Assembly: GCF_001006005.1 (NCBI RefSeq)
Contig: NZ_CP011254.1
Location: 2,852,001-2,916,000, forward strand
Source of the DNA: Serratia fonticola
Lineage (GTDB): Bacteria > Pseudomonadota > Gammaproteobacteria > Enterobacterales > Enterobacteriaceae
Reading direction: 5' to 3'
DNA: 64,000 nucleotides
The notes under the pieces are model-generated. The model saw only the letters and a program-made list of their open reading frames with translations. It was not told the DNA's origin and did no database searches. The position numbers and the translations under genes are program-made. Position 1 is the first letter of the stretch. Each line of letters opens with the position of its first letter. Of this stretch, positions 19,743 to 29,421 are shown piece after piece.

Positions 19743-22346
19743 TTATCGGCCTGTTTCACAGCGTGCCGTCAGTTGGCGGATGGGGTTGCTGGCTGAAGGG
19801 GCGGCAATGCCACTCAGATTGAAGCTGGCACGGCACTGCTGATGGTCAGCGTGCCCCCATTTCGCTGTCAGCGTGCCCTGTTCCGGTAGCCCGCTCAGAT
19901 ACACCTGGCCCGCATCACCCACGATACCGGTATTGTTTTTTCCTGCCGGGGTATCCGCCACCGTAATCACCGTGCCGAATGGCAGGCTGGTATCCCCCCG
20001 TAGCAGCGTCACCAGCGCCTGGTAACCCACTCGGGTGTCAAACTTCGCCATGATGACCGCCCCCTTGGTTGGATAGACGTTAAGGCTTGATTGCGCCATA
20101 TCCACATCTTCCGGCAGGGTAGTGGGGTTCAGGCTGATGCTGTTGTTCTGGTAGTTCGCCAGATACGGCACCAGCGCGTAACCGCGGCTATCTGTGCGAA
20201 TGTTGCCGTTGAGCACCTCAACGCCGCCAGCGCCTGGCGCGCTGACCACCGCCACTGAATTGCCGAGCATAGGCCCCAGCGTCAGGCCTTCCGGGTGCAG
20301 CAGCAGGCTGCCGTTGCCGCTGAGGTTGAGTGAACGGAGCTGGTTGCTGTAGCTGTAACCTACATTGGCCTGGCCCTTACTACCTCGATAACCCATGTTC
20401 AAGGTGCTGTTATCATTGCCATTATCGTTCGACCAACCCTGCATCAGGTTGTAGGAAAGGCGGTCATCCATGGCGTTGCCACCGATCCCGGCCTGCTGTT
20501 GAACCTGGCCTTGATTGTTATGGGTTACCTGGTAGCTGGCATAGCTTTGGTTATTGGCCACCGCACTGCTAAACAGACTGACGGGGATCTGCACCGTCAT
20601 CGACAGCTGGCGGTTTTCCGGCCAACTGCCGTCACCCTTGATGCGGTCAATACTGTAGGCCATGCCGTAGCTCACACCGCGATAACTGCCGTTGTAACCA
20701 ACGGAAACGGTGTTGTTCACCTGGCTGTTCCCCCAGTAATCGTTGCGTGAGGCCGATAGGTAAATGGCTCCCCAAGAATCCAACTGTTGGCTGATACGCA
20801 GCTGGAAATTGGAGCGTTGGCGTGTCAACGCCCAGGGAGTTTGCCCAGCGTTGAGTTCAAAACCCAGGTTGTTAAAGTCGGAGAAGGTGTAATAGTTGCG
20901 GGTGGAGTAGCGGTAGGCCGCGAGATCTACCGAGGTCCCGGTGCTGAGCAGGCTTTTGGCATAGCGCAACCGATATGAAGCCCCTTGTTGGCGTTCGTTT
21001 TGCCCCTCTAACCGGGCATCCGAACTGGTGACGTCTGCCGATATGGCGCCAAAGTCACCCAACGACAGGCCAGAACCTGCCACCAGAGAGTGATAATCTG
21101 TGGCAACCAGCGCACCGCCGTAGAGGGTGACGTTATACGGTAGGCCATACATGAATGTGCCAAGCCCGAAGGTTGCTTTCCGGGAGCTCTTGGTGATACC
21201 CCCGTTATAGCGCCCGCTGGTGAGCTCATACTTGAGTGCGCCAGGGCGTTGCATCACCGGCAATGACGAGAAAGCCAGGGTTTGGCTGCGTACCGAGCCG
21301 TCTGCTTCGGTGATGGTCACCGTCAGATCGCCACCTTGGCTGCTCTGGTAGAGATCGTTGATACGAAACGGGCCTGGAGCCACATAAGTTTGATACACAA
21401 TGTTGCCGTTCTGGCTGACCGTCACCCGTGCGTTGCTTTGGGCAATGCCGGCAATCACAGGAGCAAAGCCGCGCAGGCTATTAGGCAGCATATCTTCGCT
21501 GGAATTCAGTTTGATGCCCCGGAAGGGAATGCTGTCGAACACGTCATTTCCGCTGCTGCTTTCACCCGCCAGGATCTCGGCGCGCCACGCACGGATATCG
21601 TGTTGTAAATAGGTATCGGAGAATTGGCTGCGCTGATAACGGCTTGAGGAACTTCCCCCACGGCTTTCACTATAGGTATAGGTCATGGTGCTGCGCAGGC
21701 GCCACCCCTGGTAGTTCACCCCGCCCAGCAGGTTGGCGAACATATTGCTCTGCTCGCTTTTGCCCATGCCGTGCTGTGCGCTTTGCCAGTTACGGCTGCC
21801 GTTGAGGCTATAATTCATCAACAATGCAGGGACACCCTCGTCCCATTGTTCGGGATCGACGTAGTCCCGGGCATGTTGCTGCATGGCGACCTGGGGAATA
21901 CTGATGTCCAGACGTAATTGGGCCAAATCGAAGCGTAACTGCGATTCAGGAATGAGCTTCTCCAAGTTGGCGATGGGAGCCTCAGGCGACAAGCCGCTAA
22001 AGCTGGGCAGTGCCTCAGTATTCACGCCAAGCCCGTGGAGGAATGCCGGGGTCAGTTGCGGTAACACCTGGCCCAGCGCATCTTTTTTGAACACTAGACT
22101 GTGTTGCCCCTGCTCCGACTGGTTCACCCACAGCGTCACCAGATAGCGCCCTTCAGGGGTCTGGCCGGAGGATTCAAACACGGTCAGATCGGTCGTTGCC
22201 AGCTGGCTGCCCCCCAGCGCCAACAGGCCCGGATCGAAATAGTCTCGGCCCCAGGCGGGTACGGCACCGGCCAGCAGCAAGGCTCCGGCCAAAGAAGGTG
22301 AAAGACCCCGAGTGCCGGGCCTGTTTTTTATTGATGTTCTATCCAT
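19743..22346 (-). CDS. Outer-membrane fimbrial usher, cluster B
   Basis: An 867-residue usher with signal peptide, the family start RDYFDPGLLAL, an N-terminal chaperone-binding domain, a barrel of about 500 residues with the conserved LRGFAPVIAGIAQSNARVTVSQNG, and GPFRINDLY followed by GGDLTVTITEADGS of the plug. The C-terminal domain ends in QCRASFNL. It resembles gamma-type (Fim/Yad-like) ushers, not Pap or CS1 ushers; I do not assign a named system. It lies between the chaperones and the tip genes. Confidence 0.9.
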   Translation of the reverse strand: MDRTSIKNRPGTRGLSPSLAGALLLAGAVPAWGRDYFDPGLLALGGSQLATTDLTVFESSGQTPEGRYLVTLWVNQSEQGQHSLVFKKDALGQVLPQLTPAFLHGLGVNTEALPSFSGLSPEAPIANLEKLIPESQLRFDLAQLRLDISIPQVAMQQHARDYVDPEQWDEGVPALLMNYSLNGSRNWQSAQHGMGKSEQSNMFANLLGGVNYQGWRLRSTMTYTYSESRGGSSSSRYQRSQFSDTYLQHDIRAWRAEILAGESSSGNDVFDSIPFRGIKLNSSEDMLPNSLRGFAPVIAGIAQSNARVTVSQNGNIVYQTYVAPGPFRINDLYQSSQGGDLTVTITEADGSVRSQTLAFSSLPVMQRPGALKYELTSGRYNGGITKSSRKATFGLGTFMYGLPYNVTLYGGALVATDYHSLVAGSGLSLGDFGAISADVTSSDARLEGQNERQQGASYRLRYAKSLLSTGTSVDLAAYRYSTRNYYTFSDFNNLGFELNAGQTPWALTRQRSNFQLRISQQLDSWGAIYLSASRNDYWGNSQVNNTVSVGYNGSYRGVSYGMAYSIDRIKGDGSWPENRQLSMTVQIPVSLFSSAVANNQSYASYQVTHNNQGQVQQQAGIGGNAMDDRLSYNLMQGWSNDNGNDNSTLNMGYRGSKGQANVGYSYSNQLRSLNLSGNGSLLLHPEGLTLGPMLGNSVAVVSAPGAGGVEVLNGNIRTDSRGYALVPYLANYQNNSISLNPTTLPEDVDMAQSSLNVYPTKGAVIMAKFDTRVGYQALVTLLRGDTSLPFGTVITVADTPAGKNNTGIVGDAGQVYLSGLPEQGTLTAKWGHADHQQCRASFNLSGIAAPSASNPIRQLTARCETGR

Positions 22347-22361
22347 GATTTTAGCGCGTCC

Positions 22362-23126
22362 TTAAACATCCAATGGGGTCAAGTCCTGCTGACAAACGGG
22401 AGTGTTCCAACCATCCTCATCAATAAGTTGCCATTCGACATGGCCGCGGGTCCCAGTAGGGACGGTATAGCGCTGTTGTCCTTTCGGCGGCACCATCAAA
22501 CGTAACGCGGGTTTATCCAGCGCGACGCGGTCCATTTTCAGCCGCGAAAAGGTGAGCCAATAGGGAGTCGGGTTATTGGCAATCAACTCTTTGCCCGAGC
22601 GGTTGAAACGCAGTTGGCAGGCCACGTCGGCCACGGCGCGTTTGGCTAATCCAGCAGGGCGGTAGAACAATTTCATATTGCTGACTACCGTCACTGCCAT
22701 CTGGCCTACCGACTGCGGTTGATCGTTTTGCGCTTGCGCGGGGATCGCTTTCATGGAGATAAAGAACACCGACTCGCGATCGGTCGGCAAAGGTTCACCG
22801 TTACGGCGGATGCGCAGTGTCAGTTCACTTTTGGCCTCTAAGCGCGCCAGCGGTGGCGTGACAATAAACGGCATTTTCGCTGGCCCACCCTCGCTCAAAT
22901 CGACATCGCCGGTCTGGTTATCGACCGGGCGCACCCGGGACTGCATCAGATAGGCGTCTGCGCTTTTGTTGTCTACCACCAAACTGACGCCTTGCTTGGC
23001 GCTTTCGGGGTAAATCACCCGCAGAACATAAAATGAGATCCCTGTGGAGTCGGGCTCTGCCGCCTGGGGAGCGGTCAAAAAAGACAGGCTGCACAGCAGC
23101 AATATCGCTTGGCCAAGGTGTTTCAT
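22362..23126 (-). CDS. PapD-like periplasmic chaperone 3, cluster B
   Basis: A 254-residue chaperone. The start is the ATG at 23126, since AAAGGACC lies just upstream and the signal peptide follows; it overlaps the stop of the preceding chaperone (ATGA). The N-terminal strand reads GISFYVLRVIYPESA, keeping the Arg before the hydrophobic strand. ESVFFISMKAIPAQ and MKLFYRPAGL are family motifs. It is the third chaperone of the operon and the one next to the usher. Confidence 0.87.
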   Translation of the reverse strand: MKHLGQAILLLCSLSFLTAPQAAEPDSTGISFYVLRVIYPESAKQGVSLVVDNKSADAYLMQSRVRPVDNQTGDVDLSEGGPAKMPFIVTPPLARLEAKSELTLRIRRNGEPLPTDRESVFFISMKAIPAQAQNDQPQSVGQMAVTVVSNMKLFYRPAGLAKRAVADVACQLRFNRSGKELIANNPTPYWLTFSRLKMDRVALDKPALRLMVPPKGQQRYTVPTGTRGHVEWQLIDEDGWNTPVCQQDLTPLDV

Positions 23127-23839
23127 GCGGGTGGGTCCTTTGGTGATGGCAGGGCCTGCTGGCATGGCGCAGATAAGCCGCCGAAGTCGGTAATGGTTTG
23201 CCAAACGGCTTGCCTGGCCGACGGGTTGCCGGGATACGTCTGTGCGCTCATCGGGGCAATCATCGCCAGCTGGGTATCGAGATCGATAAGCTGGCCATCG
23301 AACTTCAGTGAAGCAAACGTGAGAAAATAGGGGGTTGGATTGTCAATGCGCACCCCTGCTGCCGTAGGGGTCAGTTTCAACTGACAACTGGCGTCCTTCG
23401 CTGCGATCTTCAGGCCTTCAGGGCGATAAAACAGTTTGATGGCAAAGCGAAACCCCATCGATAAGTGCGCCTCTGCCAGTGCCGTCTGTTCCTGTGCGGG
23501 GATCGCTAATACCGTAAGGTAAAACAGCGATTCCCGATCCGTGGGCAATGCCTGATCCTGCTTGAGGAGGCGCAGTAATTGCTTGCGCTCAGGGCCGAGC
23601 TGAAACAGCGGCGGCGTGACGATAAACGGCGTTGCTGCCTGGTCGTCGAGCGCGCGTTGGATACGGCTTTGGATCAGAAACTTTTGTGTGCCGCTATTAT
23701 TCACCGTGACGGTTTGTGCCCTATCCGCAGCGGAAAACACCACCCGGGTCTGGTTTAAACTGATACCGCCGTCGGCTATTGCCATTGGCCCGGTAAAGAG
23801 CAACAGCAGCGCGATAGATAAATAGCAGGCAGATGGCAT
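23123..23839 (-). CDS. PapD-like periplasmic chaperone 2, cluster B
   Basis: A 238-residue chaperone with signal peptide, then GISLNQTRVVFSAADR, LPTDRESLFYLTVLAIPA, IKLFYRPEGL and NPTPYFLTFASLKFDG. A GAGGTT ribosome site precedes the ATG. It sits 7 bp after the minor pilin and overlaps the third chaperone by 4 bp. The chaperones differ enough that each may serve a different subunit (major pilin, minor pilin, tip proteins). Confidence 0.88.
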   Translation of the reverse strand: MPSACYLSIALLLLFTGPMAIADGGISLNQTRVVFSAADRAQTVTVNNSGTQKFLIQSRIQRALDDQAATPFIVTPPLFQLGPERKQLLRLLKQDQALPTDRESLFYLTVLAIPAQEQTALAEAHLSMGFRFAIKLFYRPEGLKIAAKDASCQLKLTPTAAGVRIDNPTPYFLTFASLKFDGQLIDLDTQLAMIAPMSAQTYPGNPSARQAVWQTITDFGGLSAPCQQALPSPKDPPA

Positions 23840-23846
23840 GGCAACC

Positions 23847-24413
23847 TCAGCGGTAGGCGAATGTAAAGGTGATACGGGCGATAACCTTCCCCGGTTTCAC
23901 CGTCGCGCAGCCGGTACTACCACCGCAACTGATGCCAGCAAAAAAGGGGAAGTCTTTAGCGACCGGTATCTGCCCCACTGCCGCCAAGGGGTAAGTGTTG
24001 GCAGGTTTGACCTCGGTACTGTTGTAATTGGGCATGTTGGCACTTTGTACCAACATCACACCGCTCCCCCCGGCACTGGAGTCGCTGCTGCGAAACAGCC
24101 ATTTACCATCCTGGGTTACTCCCTCACCGCTGACCGTAATCATCGGCTGTAGGCCAGCAGTGGCGACACCGTCACAGTTGCCAACCTTGAGGGTAAACGG
24201 CTGTGAGTTGATCAGGGCACCGCTACGCAAGCGTGCCTGCGACATCTCGTCCAGCGGCAGTACGCTTTTATCCAGGCTTAGGGAACAGGTGCCTGGCATG
24301 ATCGTTGCGGAAAAGTTCAGCGTCACGGCGGGGGCCGTGCTGCTGGTTAATCCGGCAACCATAGCGAGTGAGATGAGGGATACCTTCTTAAGGCAGAGCC
24401 TGTTTAAACGCAT
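23847..24413 (-). CDS. Minor fimbrial subunit, cluster B
   Basis: A 188-residue pilin-like protein with a signal peptide of about 30 residues and a mature start VTLNFSATIMPGTCSLSLDKS, where the Cys is followed by a second Cys (KVGNCDG). The C-terminus ends ARITFTFAYR. An extra close Cys pair (GISCGGSTGCATV) near residue 165 is unusual. I start at the ATG at 24413, inside the end of the upstream chaperone gene (26-bp overlap); the frame is open 29 codons further up. Confidence 0.75.
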   Translation of the reverse strand: MRLNRLCLKKVSLISLAMVAGLTSSTAPAVTLNFSATIMPGTCSLSLDKSVLPLDEMSQARLRSGALINSQPFTLKVGNCDGVATAGLQPMITVSGEGVTQDGKWLFRSSDSSAGGSGVMLVQSANMPNYNSTEVKPANTYPLAAVGQIPVAKDFPFFAGISCGGSTGCATVKPGKVIARITFTFAYR

Positions 24414-25104
24414 CAACGCCTCCCTGATCGTTAATGGTTTGCCAGCTAATAGCCCCACTTTTAGCCGTGGTGGGATAGGTATGGGAACCGAATGGCGCAA
24501 TCATTAGCGCGGCGGGTGTGTCTAACTTAAGCCGTTGCCCGGCAAAGCTCAGGCTGGCCAGGCTGACAAAATAGGGGGAAGGGTTACTGACCTGCAGCCC
24601 GTTGTTGACGCGGGTGAAGCGCAGGTTTTTCTGTGCTGAACCCGAATCTGATGCGAGCTCTGTAGGGCGATAAAACAGCTTGATGATATTGCCAACGCCA
24701 AATTGGGCGGTGGCACTCACGTTGGCGCTCTGTTGGCTGGCGGTCGGCTCGGCTGCGGCTGGGATCGCCATGGCCTGGAAATAGAATACCGACTCGCGAT
24801 CTTTGGGCAATGATGCGTCATTACCGGTAATGCGGATCTGACTCTCGCTCTTGGCTTCCAGCCTAAAAACCGGTGGTGTTACCGTAAATGGAGAGGCATC
24901 ACGGCTATTTGGGTTCGGGCTTACCGCAGCCTGTACCAGATAAGGCAAGGTGGGCTGGGTATTACGTAGCGTGACGGCAATGCTGCCTGCCCCTTGCGGG
25001 TAGATAAGCCGAGTGGCATTAATGCCAAATCCATCCGCCAATACGGCGGGTGAATTGCACAGCAGCGCCATTAGGACGGGAAAAAATAGCGTTAAACGCG
25101 TCAT
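24388..25104 (-). CDS. PapD-like periplasmic chaperone 1, cluster B
   Basis: A 238-residue chaperone: signal peptide, then FGINATRLIYPQGAGSIAVTLRN, LPKDRESVFYFQAMAIPA, IIKLFYRPTEL and NPSPYFVSLASLSFAG. An AAGGGG ribosome site lies upstream. It follows the major pilin after a terminator-like hairpin, and its end overlaps the minor pilin start. Confidence 0.88.
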   Translation of the reverse strand: MTRLTLFFPVLMALLCNSPAVLADGFGINATRLIYPQGAGSIAVTLRNTQPTLPYLVQAAVSPNPNSRDASPFTVTPPVFRLEAKSESQIRITGNDASLPKDRESVFYFQAMAIPAAAEPTASQQSANVSATAQFGVGNIIKLFYRPTELASDSGSAQKNLRFTRVNNGLQVSNPSPYFVSLASLSFAGQRLKLDTPAALMIAPFGSHTYPTTAKSGAISWQTINDQGGVDAFKQALP

Positions 25105-25122
25105 TTATTGCCCCTTGGTATG

Positions 25123-25151
25123 AAAAAAAGCAGGTAGCCGAAGCCACCTGC
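25123..25151 (-). terminator. UUCG hairpin plus T-tract after the cluster B major pilin
   Basis: On the minus strand GCAGGTGGC, a TTCG tetraloop and GCTACCTGC form a 9-pair stem (one G-U), followed by seven T. It is an excellent intrinsic terminator shape, yet it lies between the first pilin and the rest of the operon, so it probably acts as an attenuator. Confidence 0.85.
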
Positions 25152-25162
25152 CCAGAGGTAAA

Positions 25163-25714
25163 TCAGTTATAGGAGAAAGCAAACAGGATTGGTGCCTTGA
25201 CGGCGCCAATGTTGGTTTTGTCCGCGCTGGTGGAGGCCAGGCCTACCTGCAGGCTCACCGTCTTGGCATTAAAATCGCTGGCTGCTGGCGTTGCGCCTGC
25301 GGCAGCGACCTGGATTTTGTCACCGGCCTTGATATAGACGTTTGGCTTGCTAACTTCGCTCAACATGATGCCGGTATTGGTGCCGGTGGAGTTGAAGATA
25401 TTTGAGTTGGCAGCCAGCGTTTGGCCGGACACCAGCAGGTTAGCGGTATCGGCAGCGGCAACGGGAGCTTCACAGTTGTTCAGACCCACGGTGAACTGTT
25501 TCTGGCTGGCAGGGATTGGCGTCAACACACCGGTAAATTGCTTGGGTGAAAAGTTACCCAGATCCAGGCTGTTGGTAGACAGTGAAATGTCACAGGTGGC
25601 AGCAACCACGTTGGCCGTTACGGTTAATTGGGCGTTGGTTGCCGCCTGAGTGTTACCCGCTACGGCCAGTAAAACCAATGCAGCCGGAGCCAAGGTGAAA
25701 ATTGATTTACGCAT
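25163..25714 (-). CDS. Major fimbrial subunit, cluster B
   Basis: A 183-residue pilin, first gene of cluster B. The signal peptide ends TQA, the mature chain starts ATNAQLTVTANVVAATCDI, the second Cys is in GLNNCEAP, and the C-terminus is APILFAFSYN with the penultimate Tyr typical of donor-strand-exchanged pilins. AAAGGA precedes the ATG. Predicted rod subunit. Confidence 0.88.
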   Translation of the reverse strand: MRKSIFTLAPAALVLLAVAGNTQAATNAQLTVTANVVAATCDISLSTNSLDLGNFSPKQFTGVLTPIPASQKQFTVGLNNCEAPVAAADTANLLVSGQTLAANSNIFNSTGTNTGIMLSEVSKPNVYIKAGDKIQVAAAGATPAASDFNAKTVSLQVGLASTSADKTNIGAVKAPILFAFSYN

Positions 25715-26342
25715 GAGTGCTATTCCTTTAGAGAGGTGGCTTATTAAAAAACGAGTTGGTGCTTGATAGACTTACAGTTATCTCTGCTCAGAAATAACTG
25801 GATGTATATCGATTAATGGGGGCTAATTTATTTGTTTGCGCTCAATGGACGCTATTTGTTTCTGAAGGCGAGTCACCCTGACTTTCGTTTTCAATAATTT
25901 CAAAAGACGTCATGGTTGTCAAAGTGTGGGCTTGGTGCGTGATTTTAATTTAATGCATTGATTACTATGGGTAATTATTTTATTTCTGGATTTTTGGTGG
26001 GTAAATATTAATTTTTAATTCTGTTTATTTTTGATTACATAGATTTTTTGTCTGATTTTAATGCTCCTGTTGGGTTTTGTATCTTTTTTGTGGTGTTTTT
26101 TTATGGAGCTAGTAAGGAAGAGGCGTTTTGAGGCTGTGGATAATAAAAAATTATGAAAATTATCTAAATTAAGTGGGGTGTGCGCAGAATTAATTATTTT
26201 TCGGGTTGATAGTCTGAAAATAATTATGTCGCTATTACGCTCATAGAATAAAAAAAGTGGTTTTGCACTCACTAGGAGGCCAACTCTCTGCGATCCCAAG
26301 TCTGGATGCGCAGCTCGAGACTCTTGCGCAAACTTCAGCTAC
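25715..26342 (-). promoter_or_regulatory. Long AT-rich region upstream of cluster B
   Basis: No convincing gene. The sequence is strongly AT-rich from 25800 to 26270 with many T runs, then abruptly GC-balanced at 26271. It should contain the cluster B promoter reading leftward and sites for H-NS or the nearby LuxR-type regulators. A 94-codon minus frame (26015-26299) is Lys/Asn-rich low-complexity sequence and I do not call it. Confidence 0.4.
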
Positions 26343-26969
26343 TCAGATCAAAGACTGGCATTGCAGATGAGAGGTGCCGCCCAGTTTCATCCACCGGTAC
26401 AACTCCTGGTTAGTCTTGACGCACAGTTTGCGCATGGCATTGCGCTTATGGCCATTAACGGTTTTGCCCTTGATGCCAAGGAGCCCTGCGGTGTCATGCC
26501 CGCTCATCCCTATGGACAGGTACTTCAGCACTTCAGTTTCCCTGAACGTCAGTGATGAGGAGCATCGGCATTTTCCTGCCGCCGGGATCCGTTCCCCTTC
26601 CTGCGGGAACAAAACGCTATCGAGCAGGGCTTCAATTGCTTGTATTGGTTGATGGCGATACAGCGTGCCTGCACCGCATTCGCAATTGGTGACAGAGGGG
26701 CGGGCCATTGGTTCACCACGTTGCTGATCCCTGATGAAAAATACGTGGGGAGTGTAGCCTTGCTGATACAGATCATACAGCCAGGGCGGGCAGGTAATGC
26801 TGTCGCCAAGAAAAATGATATCGACTCCGGTTACCGGGACGGCACCGCGTTCAGACAGCCGTAGGGATCTCCCGTGCAAAGAGCAGTAGGCCTTTAGCCC
26901 GAGGTTAAGCCCATGAGTAAAATAGCGGTCGCTCTCGACGACCAGAATGGAAATGGTGTGCTTTACCAT
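26343..26969 (-). CDS. LuxR-type HTH regulator with degenerate receiver
   Basis: A 208-residue protein. Residues 140-194 form a LuxR/FixJ HTH (LTFRETEVLKYLSIGMSGHD, then GKTVNGHKRNAMRKL). The N-terminal part resembles a response-regulator receiver (ISILVVESDRYFTHGL, then VDIIFLGDS), but the residue expected to be phosphorylated aligns with Gly, so it probably works without phosphorylation. The ATG at 26969 has an AGGAGG site; the frame is open 43 codons upstream. It lies upstream of cluster B on the same strand and is a likely regulator of it. Confidence 0.82.
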   Translation of the reverse strand: MVKHTISILVVESDRYFTHGLNLGLKAYCSLHGRSLRLSERGAVPVTGVDIIFLGDSITCPPWLYDLYQQGYTPHVFFIRDQQRGEPMARPSVTNCECGAGTLYRHQPIQAIEALLDSVLFPQEGERIPAAGKCRCSSSLTFRETEVLKYLSIGMSGHDTAGLLGIKGKTVNGHKRNAMRKLCVKTNQELYRWMKLGGTSHLQCQSLI

Positions 26970-27781
26970 AGTGCCTCCTTGCCGGCATGAATGCTCCTCC
27001 AGCCCCCCTATATCCTGTAGGGGAGCTCGGCTGTCGTGTATTTTAGAGCCGTGTTTCCTTTTATCGAAGGCTGGTGAGATGTTATATCTACCTGTCACTA
27101 TAAAATAAACGGCTGTTTACGAATGAAATCACTTCAGTTGTGCATAGAAAAATCAAAGCCTTAAATTAAGCTTTAATTTTTTCTCTGGCATTCTGATGAA
27201 TAATTTTTTTGCTGGGTTTTTGTGAATGCCTTGGCGTTATGATATGACTGTTCACTAGCGGATTAAATGGGAGTTTTCTCTTTATTTTCTCTTGTTGTCT
27301 TATATTTAACTGTGTTTTTGAATAAATTAAACCATAAGCGATTATAAAACATAAGAAAGATCCACATGATCTTTTTAGGGTTATTATAAGAAATTAAATT
27401 GATTGACGATAATAATTTTATAAGAATATACTGATATGGCTGGGTGTTTAATTTCGTTTTATTTGACGTTTTTATCTAGGGTTAGGCGATGAACTTGGTA
27501 TACTTTGAATGGAATTATTAAATGAAAGTTCAAGCGTCTATAGGGGAATGATTTCCCCATAATCTCCCTAGGTCGCAGTATATGCAGTTTCCGCATAAAT
27601 AGCACGAAGTTAAGTGAGAGGACGTTGAGCTTGCAACAACGTGCTGGAGATTAAATTCAGTTTTTTCTGCCCACTGTATTAGAACTTGGGTATTTACTAA
27701 AGACGATACTTGGTCGCCAACTATTGGCGCTCATGGAATCGGCATTATGGATGGATTTTTTACCAGGAGGTAAGTATTCCA
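26970..27781. promoter_or_regulatory. Divergent regulatory spacer, 0.8 kb
   Basis: No gene is seen between two divergent LuxR-type regulators. The middle (27100-27480) is AT-rich. GGGGAA (27543-27548) and TTCCCC (27553-27558) form a small inverted repeat that could be an operator for the right-hand gene. AGGAGG at about 27766 is the ribosome site of the gene at 27782. Confidence 0.35.
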
Positions 27782-28348
27782 ATGAATCTCATAGACTCAA
27801 ATTATTCCTGTTCCTTGAGCAAAATAACCTTTAAATCGCTCATTGAATCCTTAACGTGTGAGCCAACCTCTGCCTTGTATTATGGCGAGGGTTCAATCGC
27901 TTTTGTTGATGGGGATTCGGCTAACATCTACAGCGTAGTCAAATCTGTTTACGAGTTACGCAAGAGCAGCAAGGTTGTTTATATGGTTACATTGCTGTCA
28001 AAAGATAAAGAGTGTTCCTCGGTAATTAGGCATTTATCTGATCACGTGGTGGATAAAAAAATCACCTATGCCGATCTGGGAAAGTTGATCAGAACCATGG
28101 TTAAGGCAAAGCCCAAGGCTTTGGCCGATAATGTTTTTGGCGATATCTGGGGGGACATTTTGAAGTCTTCTCAGAAAGAGTATCTGGTGCTGAAGCTGTT
28201 GCTGGATGGCCACAGCCAATACCAAATCGCCAAAATGTTAAACTTATCGATAAAAACCATCAGCGGTTATAAGGTTAAGGCGATAAAAAGACACGGGGCA
28301 AGAAACTTCAACGAGCTCTATATGCTAAAGCTAAACAATAATGCTTGA
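27782..28348 (+). CDS. LuxR-type HTH regulator, tandem copy 1
   Basis: A 188-residue protein. The C-terminal HTH (about 127-180) reads SQKEYLVLKLLLDGHSQYQI and then SIKTISGYKVKAIKRHGARN. The N-terminal half has a receiver-like fold pattern (SIAFVDGDSANI, then KVVYMVTLLSK), not a canonical receiver. The ATG at 27782 follows AGGAGG; an open frame upstream is ignored. A close paralogue lies at 28756. Position among fimbrial operons suggests fimbrial control. Confidence 0.8.
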   Translation: MNLIDSNYSCSLSKITFKSLIESLTCEPTSALYYGEGSIAFVDGDSANIYSVVKSVYELRKSSKVVYMVTLLSKDKECSSVIRHLSDHVVDKKITYADLGKLIRTMVKAKPKALADNVFGDIWGDILKSSQKEYLVLKLLLDGHSQYQIAKMLNLSIKTISGYKVKAIKRHGARNFNELYMLKLNNNA

Positions 28349-28755
28349 TATCACCTAATAGTCCGCATCCTTGGCGTTGAGGTTAAGCAGTAGGGTGAGT
28401 TGTTGCTGAATGCCACTGTCATCTCCTAGTGTTAAACTCCAGAAAATGCATTAATAAAATTAAAATTTAGAATTTAAACCTATAAATAACGTAAATGTAG
28501 TTATAAGTAACTACTTGGCAACTTTGTCTGTAACTTAAGGCTCAGATTGATGTGGGGCGCAGTTTGTCGGGTTTTGGTCTGGCAGCGCAACGTCAATCCT
28601 GAGTAGTAACGATAAGTTCAGCACCAGGTAGACATCGATAAAGCCCTGAGGGGTTAGGTCTCTGACGTCGATTAACAATGAACAAGGTTATCTTGGATAG
28701 CCTTAGGCCTGGTATTTCACAAAATCTAAGCATTATTTTTTGCAGGAAGTCGCCA
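28349..28755 (+). promoter_or_regulatory. Spacer between the two tandem LuxR-type genes
   Basis: No gene is seen. GTAGTTA (28497-28503), TAAG and TAACTAC (28508-28514) make a perfect 7-bp inverted repeat in AT-rich sequence about 240 bp before the next start, an operator candidate. I see no clear terminator for the upstream gene. Confidence 0.35.
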
Positions 28756-29334
28756 ATGTTTTTATTTGACACTCATTACCCTTGCCCTTTGAGTAAAGTT
28801 ACATTCGATTCAGTCATCGAGATTTTAAACGCTGAGCCACACTTAAACTTGCGTTACGATGATAGCTACATTGCTTTTATTGATGGTGACTCCAGTGATA
28901 TGCTCGGCACCATCAAACAGATTTATGATCTACGCAAGGAAAGTAAGGTTATTTATGTGATCACACTGCTTTCTAAAGGAAAAGAGTGTTCCGCCGTGAT
29001 TAAGCATTTTTCCGATATTGTGGTCGATAAAAAAATCGCCTATGCCGATCTGAAAAGTTTGATCAGAGTGTTGAGCTTGGTAGAACCCAAGGCGTTGGCG
29101 GACAATATCTTTGGCGATATTTTTGGAGGTATCCTGAAGGCATCGCAGAAAGAGCAGCGGGTTGTAAAATTGCTGGTAGAAGGTTACTCACAATCACAGA
29201 TAGCCGAGATGCTGCACATGTCGATAAAAACGGTCAGTGGTTATAAGGTGAAGGCAGTAAAACGGCATGGAGCAAGAAACTTCAATGAGCTGTATATGCT
29301 GAAATTCGGTAATAGTTTACCTCATATGCAATAA
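28756..29334 (+). CDS. LuxR-type HTH regulator, tandem copy 2
   Basis: A 192-residue paralogue of the gene at 27782; long identical runs include VVDKKI and GARNFNELYMLK. HTH about 125-178 (SQKEQRVVKLLVEGYSQSQI, then SIKTVSGYKVKAVKRHG). The ATG at 28756 has AGGAAG upstream and aligns with the start of copy 1. It faces the FidL/ToxR-like pair end to end. Confidence 0.8.
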   Translation: MFLFDTHYPCPLSKVTFDSVIEILNAEPHLNLRYDDSYIAFIDGDSSDMLGTIKQIYDLRKESKVIYVITLLSKGKECSAVIKHFSDIVVDKKIAYADLKSLIRVLSLVEPKALADNIFGDIFGGILKASQKEQRVVKLLVEGYSQSQIAEMLHMSIKTVSGYKVKAVKRHGARNFNELYMLKFGNSLPHMQ

Positions 29335-29421
29335 ACCGCTAAAGAACTTTATGATGGCGTTAGATGTTACCCTTCTGCCATCGTACTCGCCGAGCTTTAC
29401 TATTCAGTTACCATGGGGCTG

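Noticed and set aside
26015..26299. A 94-codon minus-strand frame upstream of cluster B
   Set aside because: Low-complexity Lys/Asn/Ile-rich translation in AT-rich DNA with no ribosome site; more likely promoter DNA.
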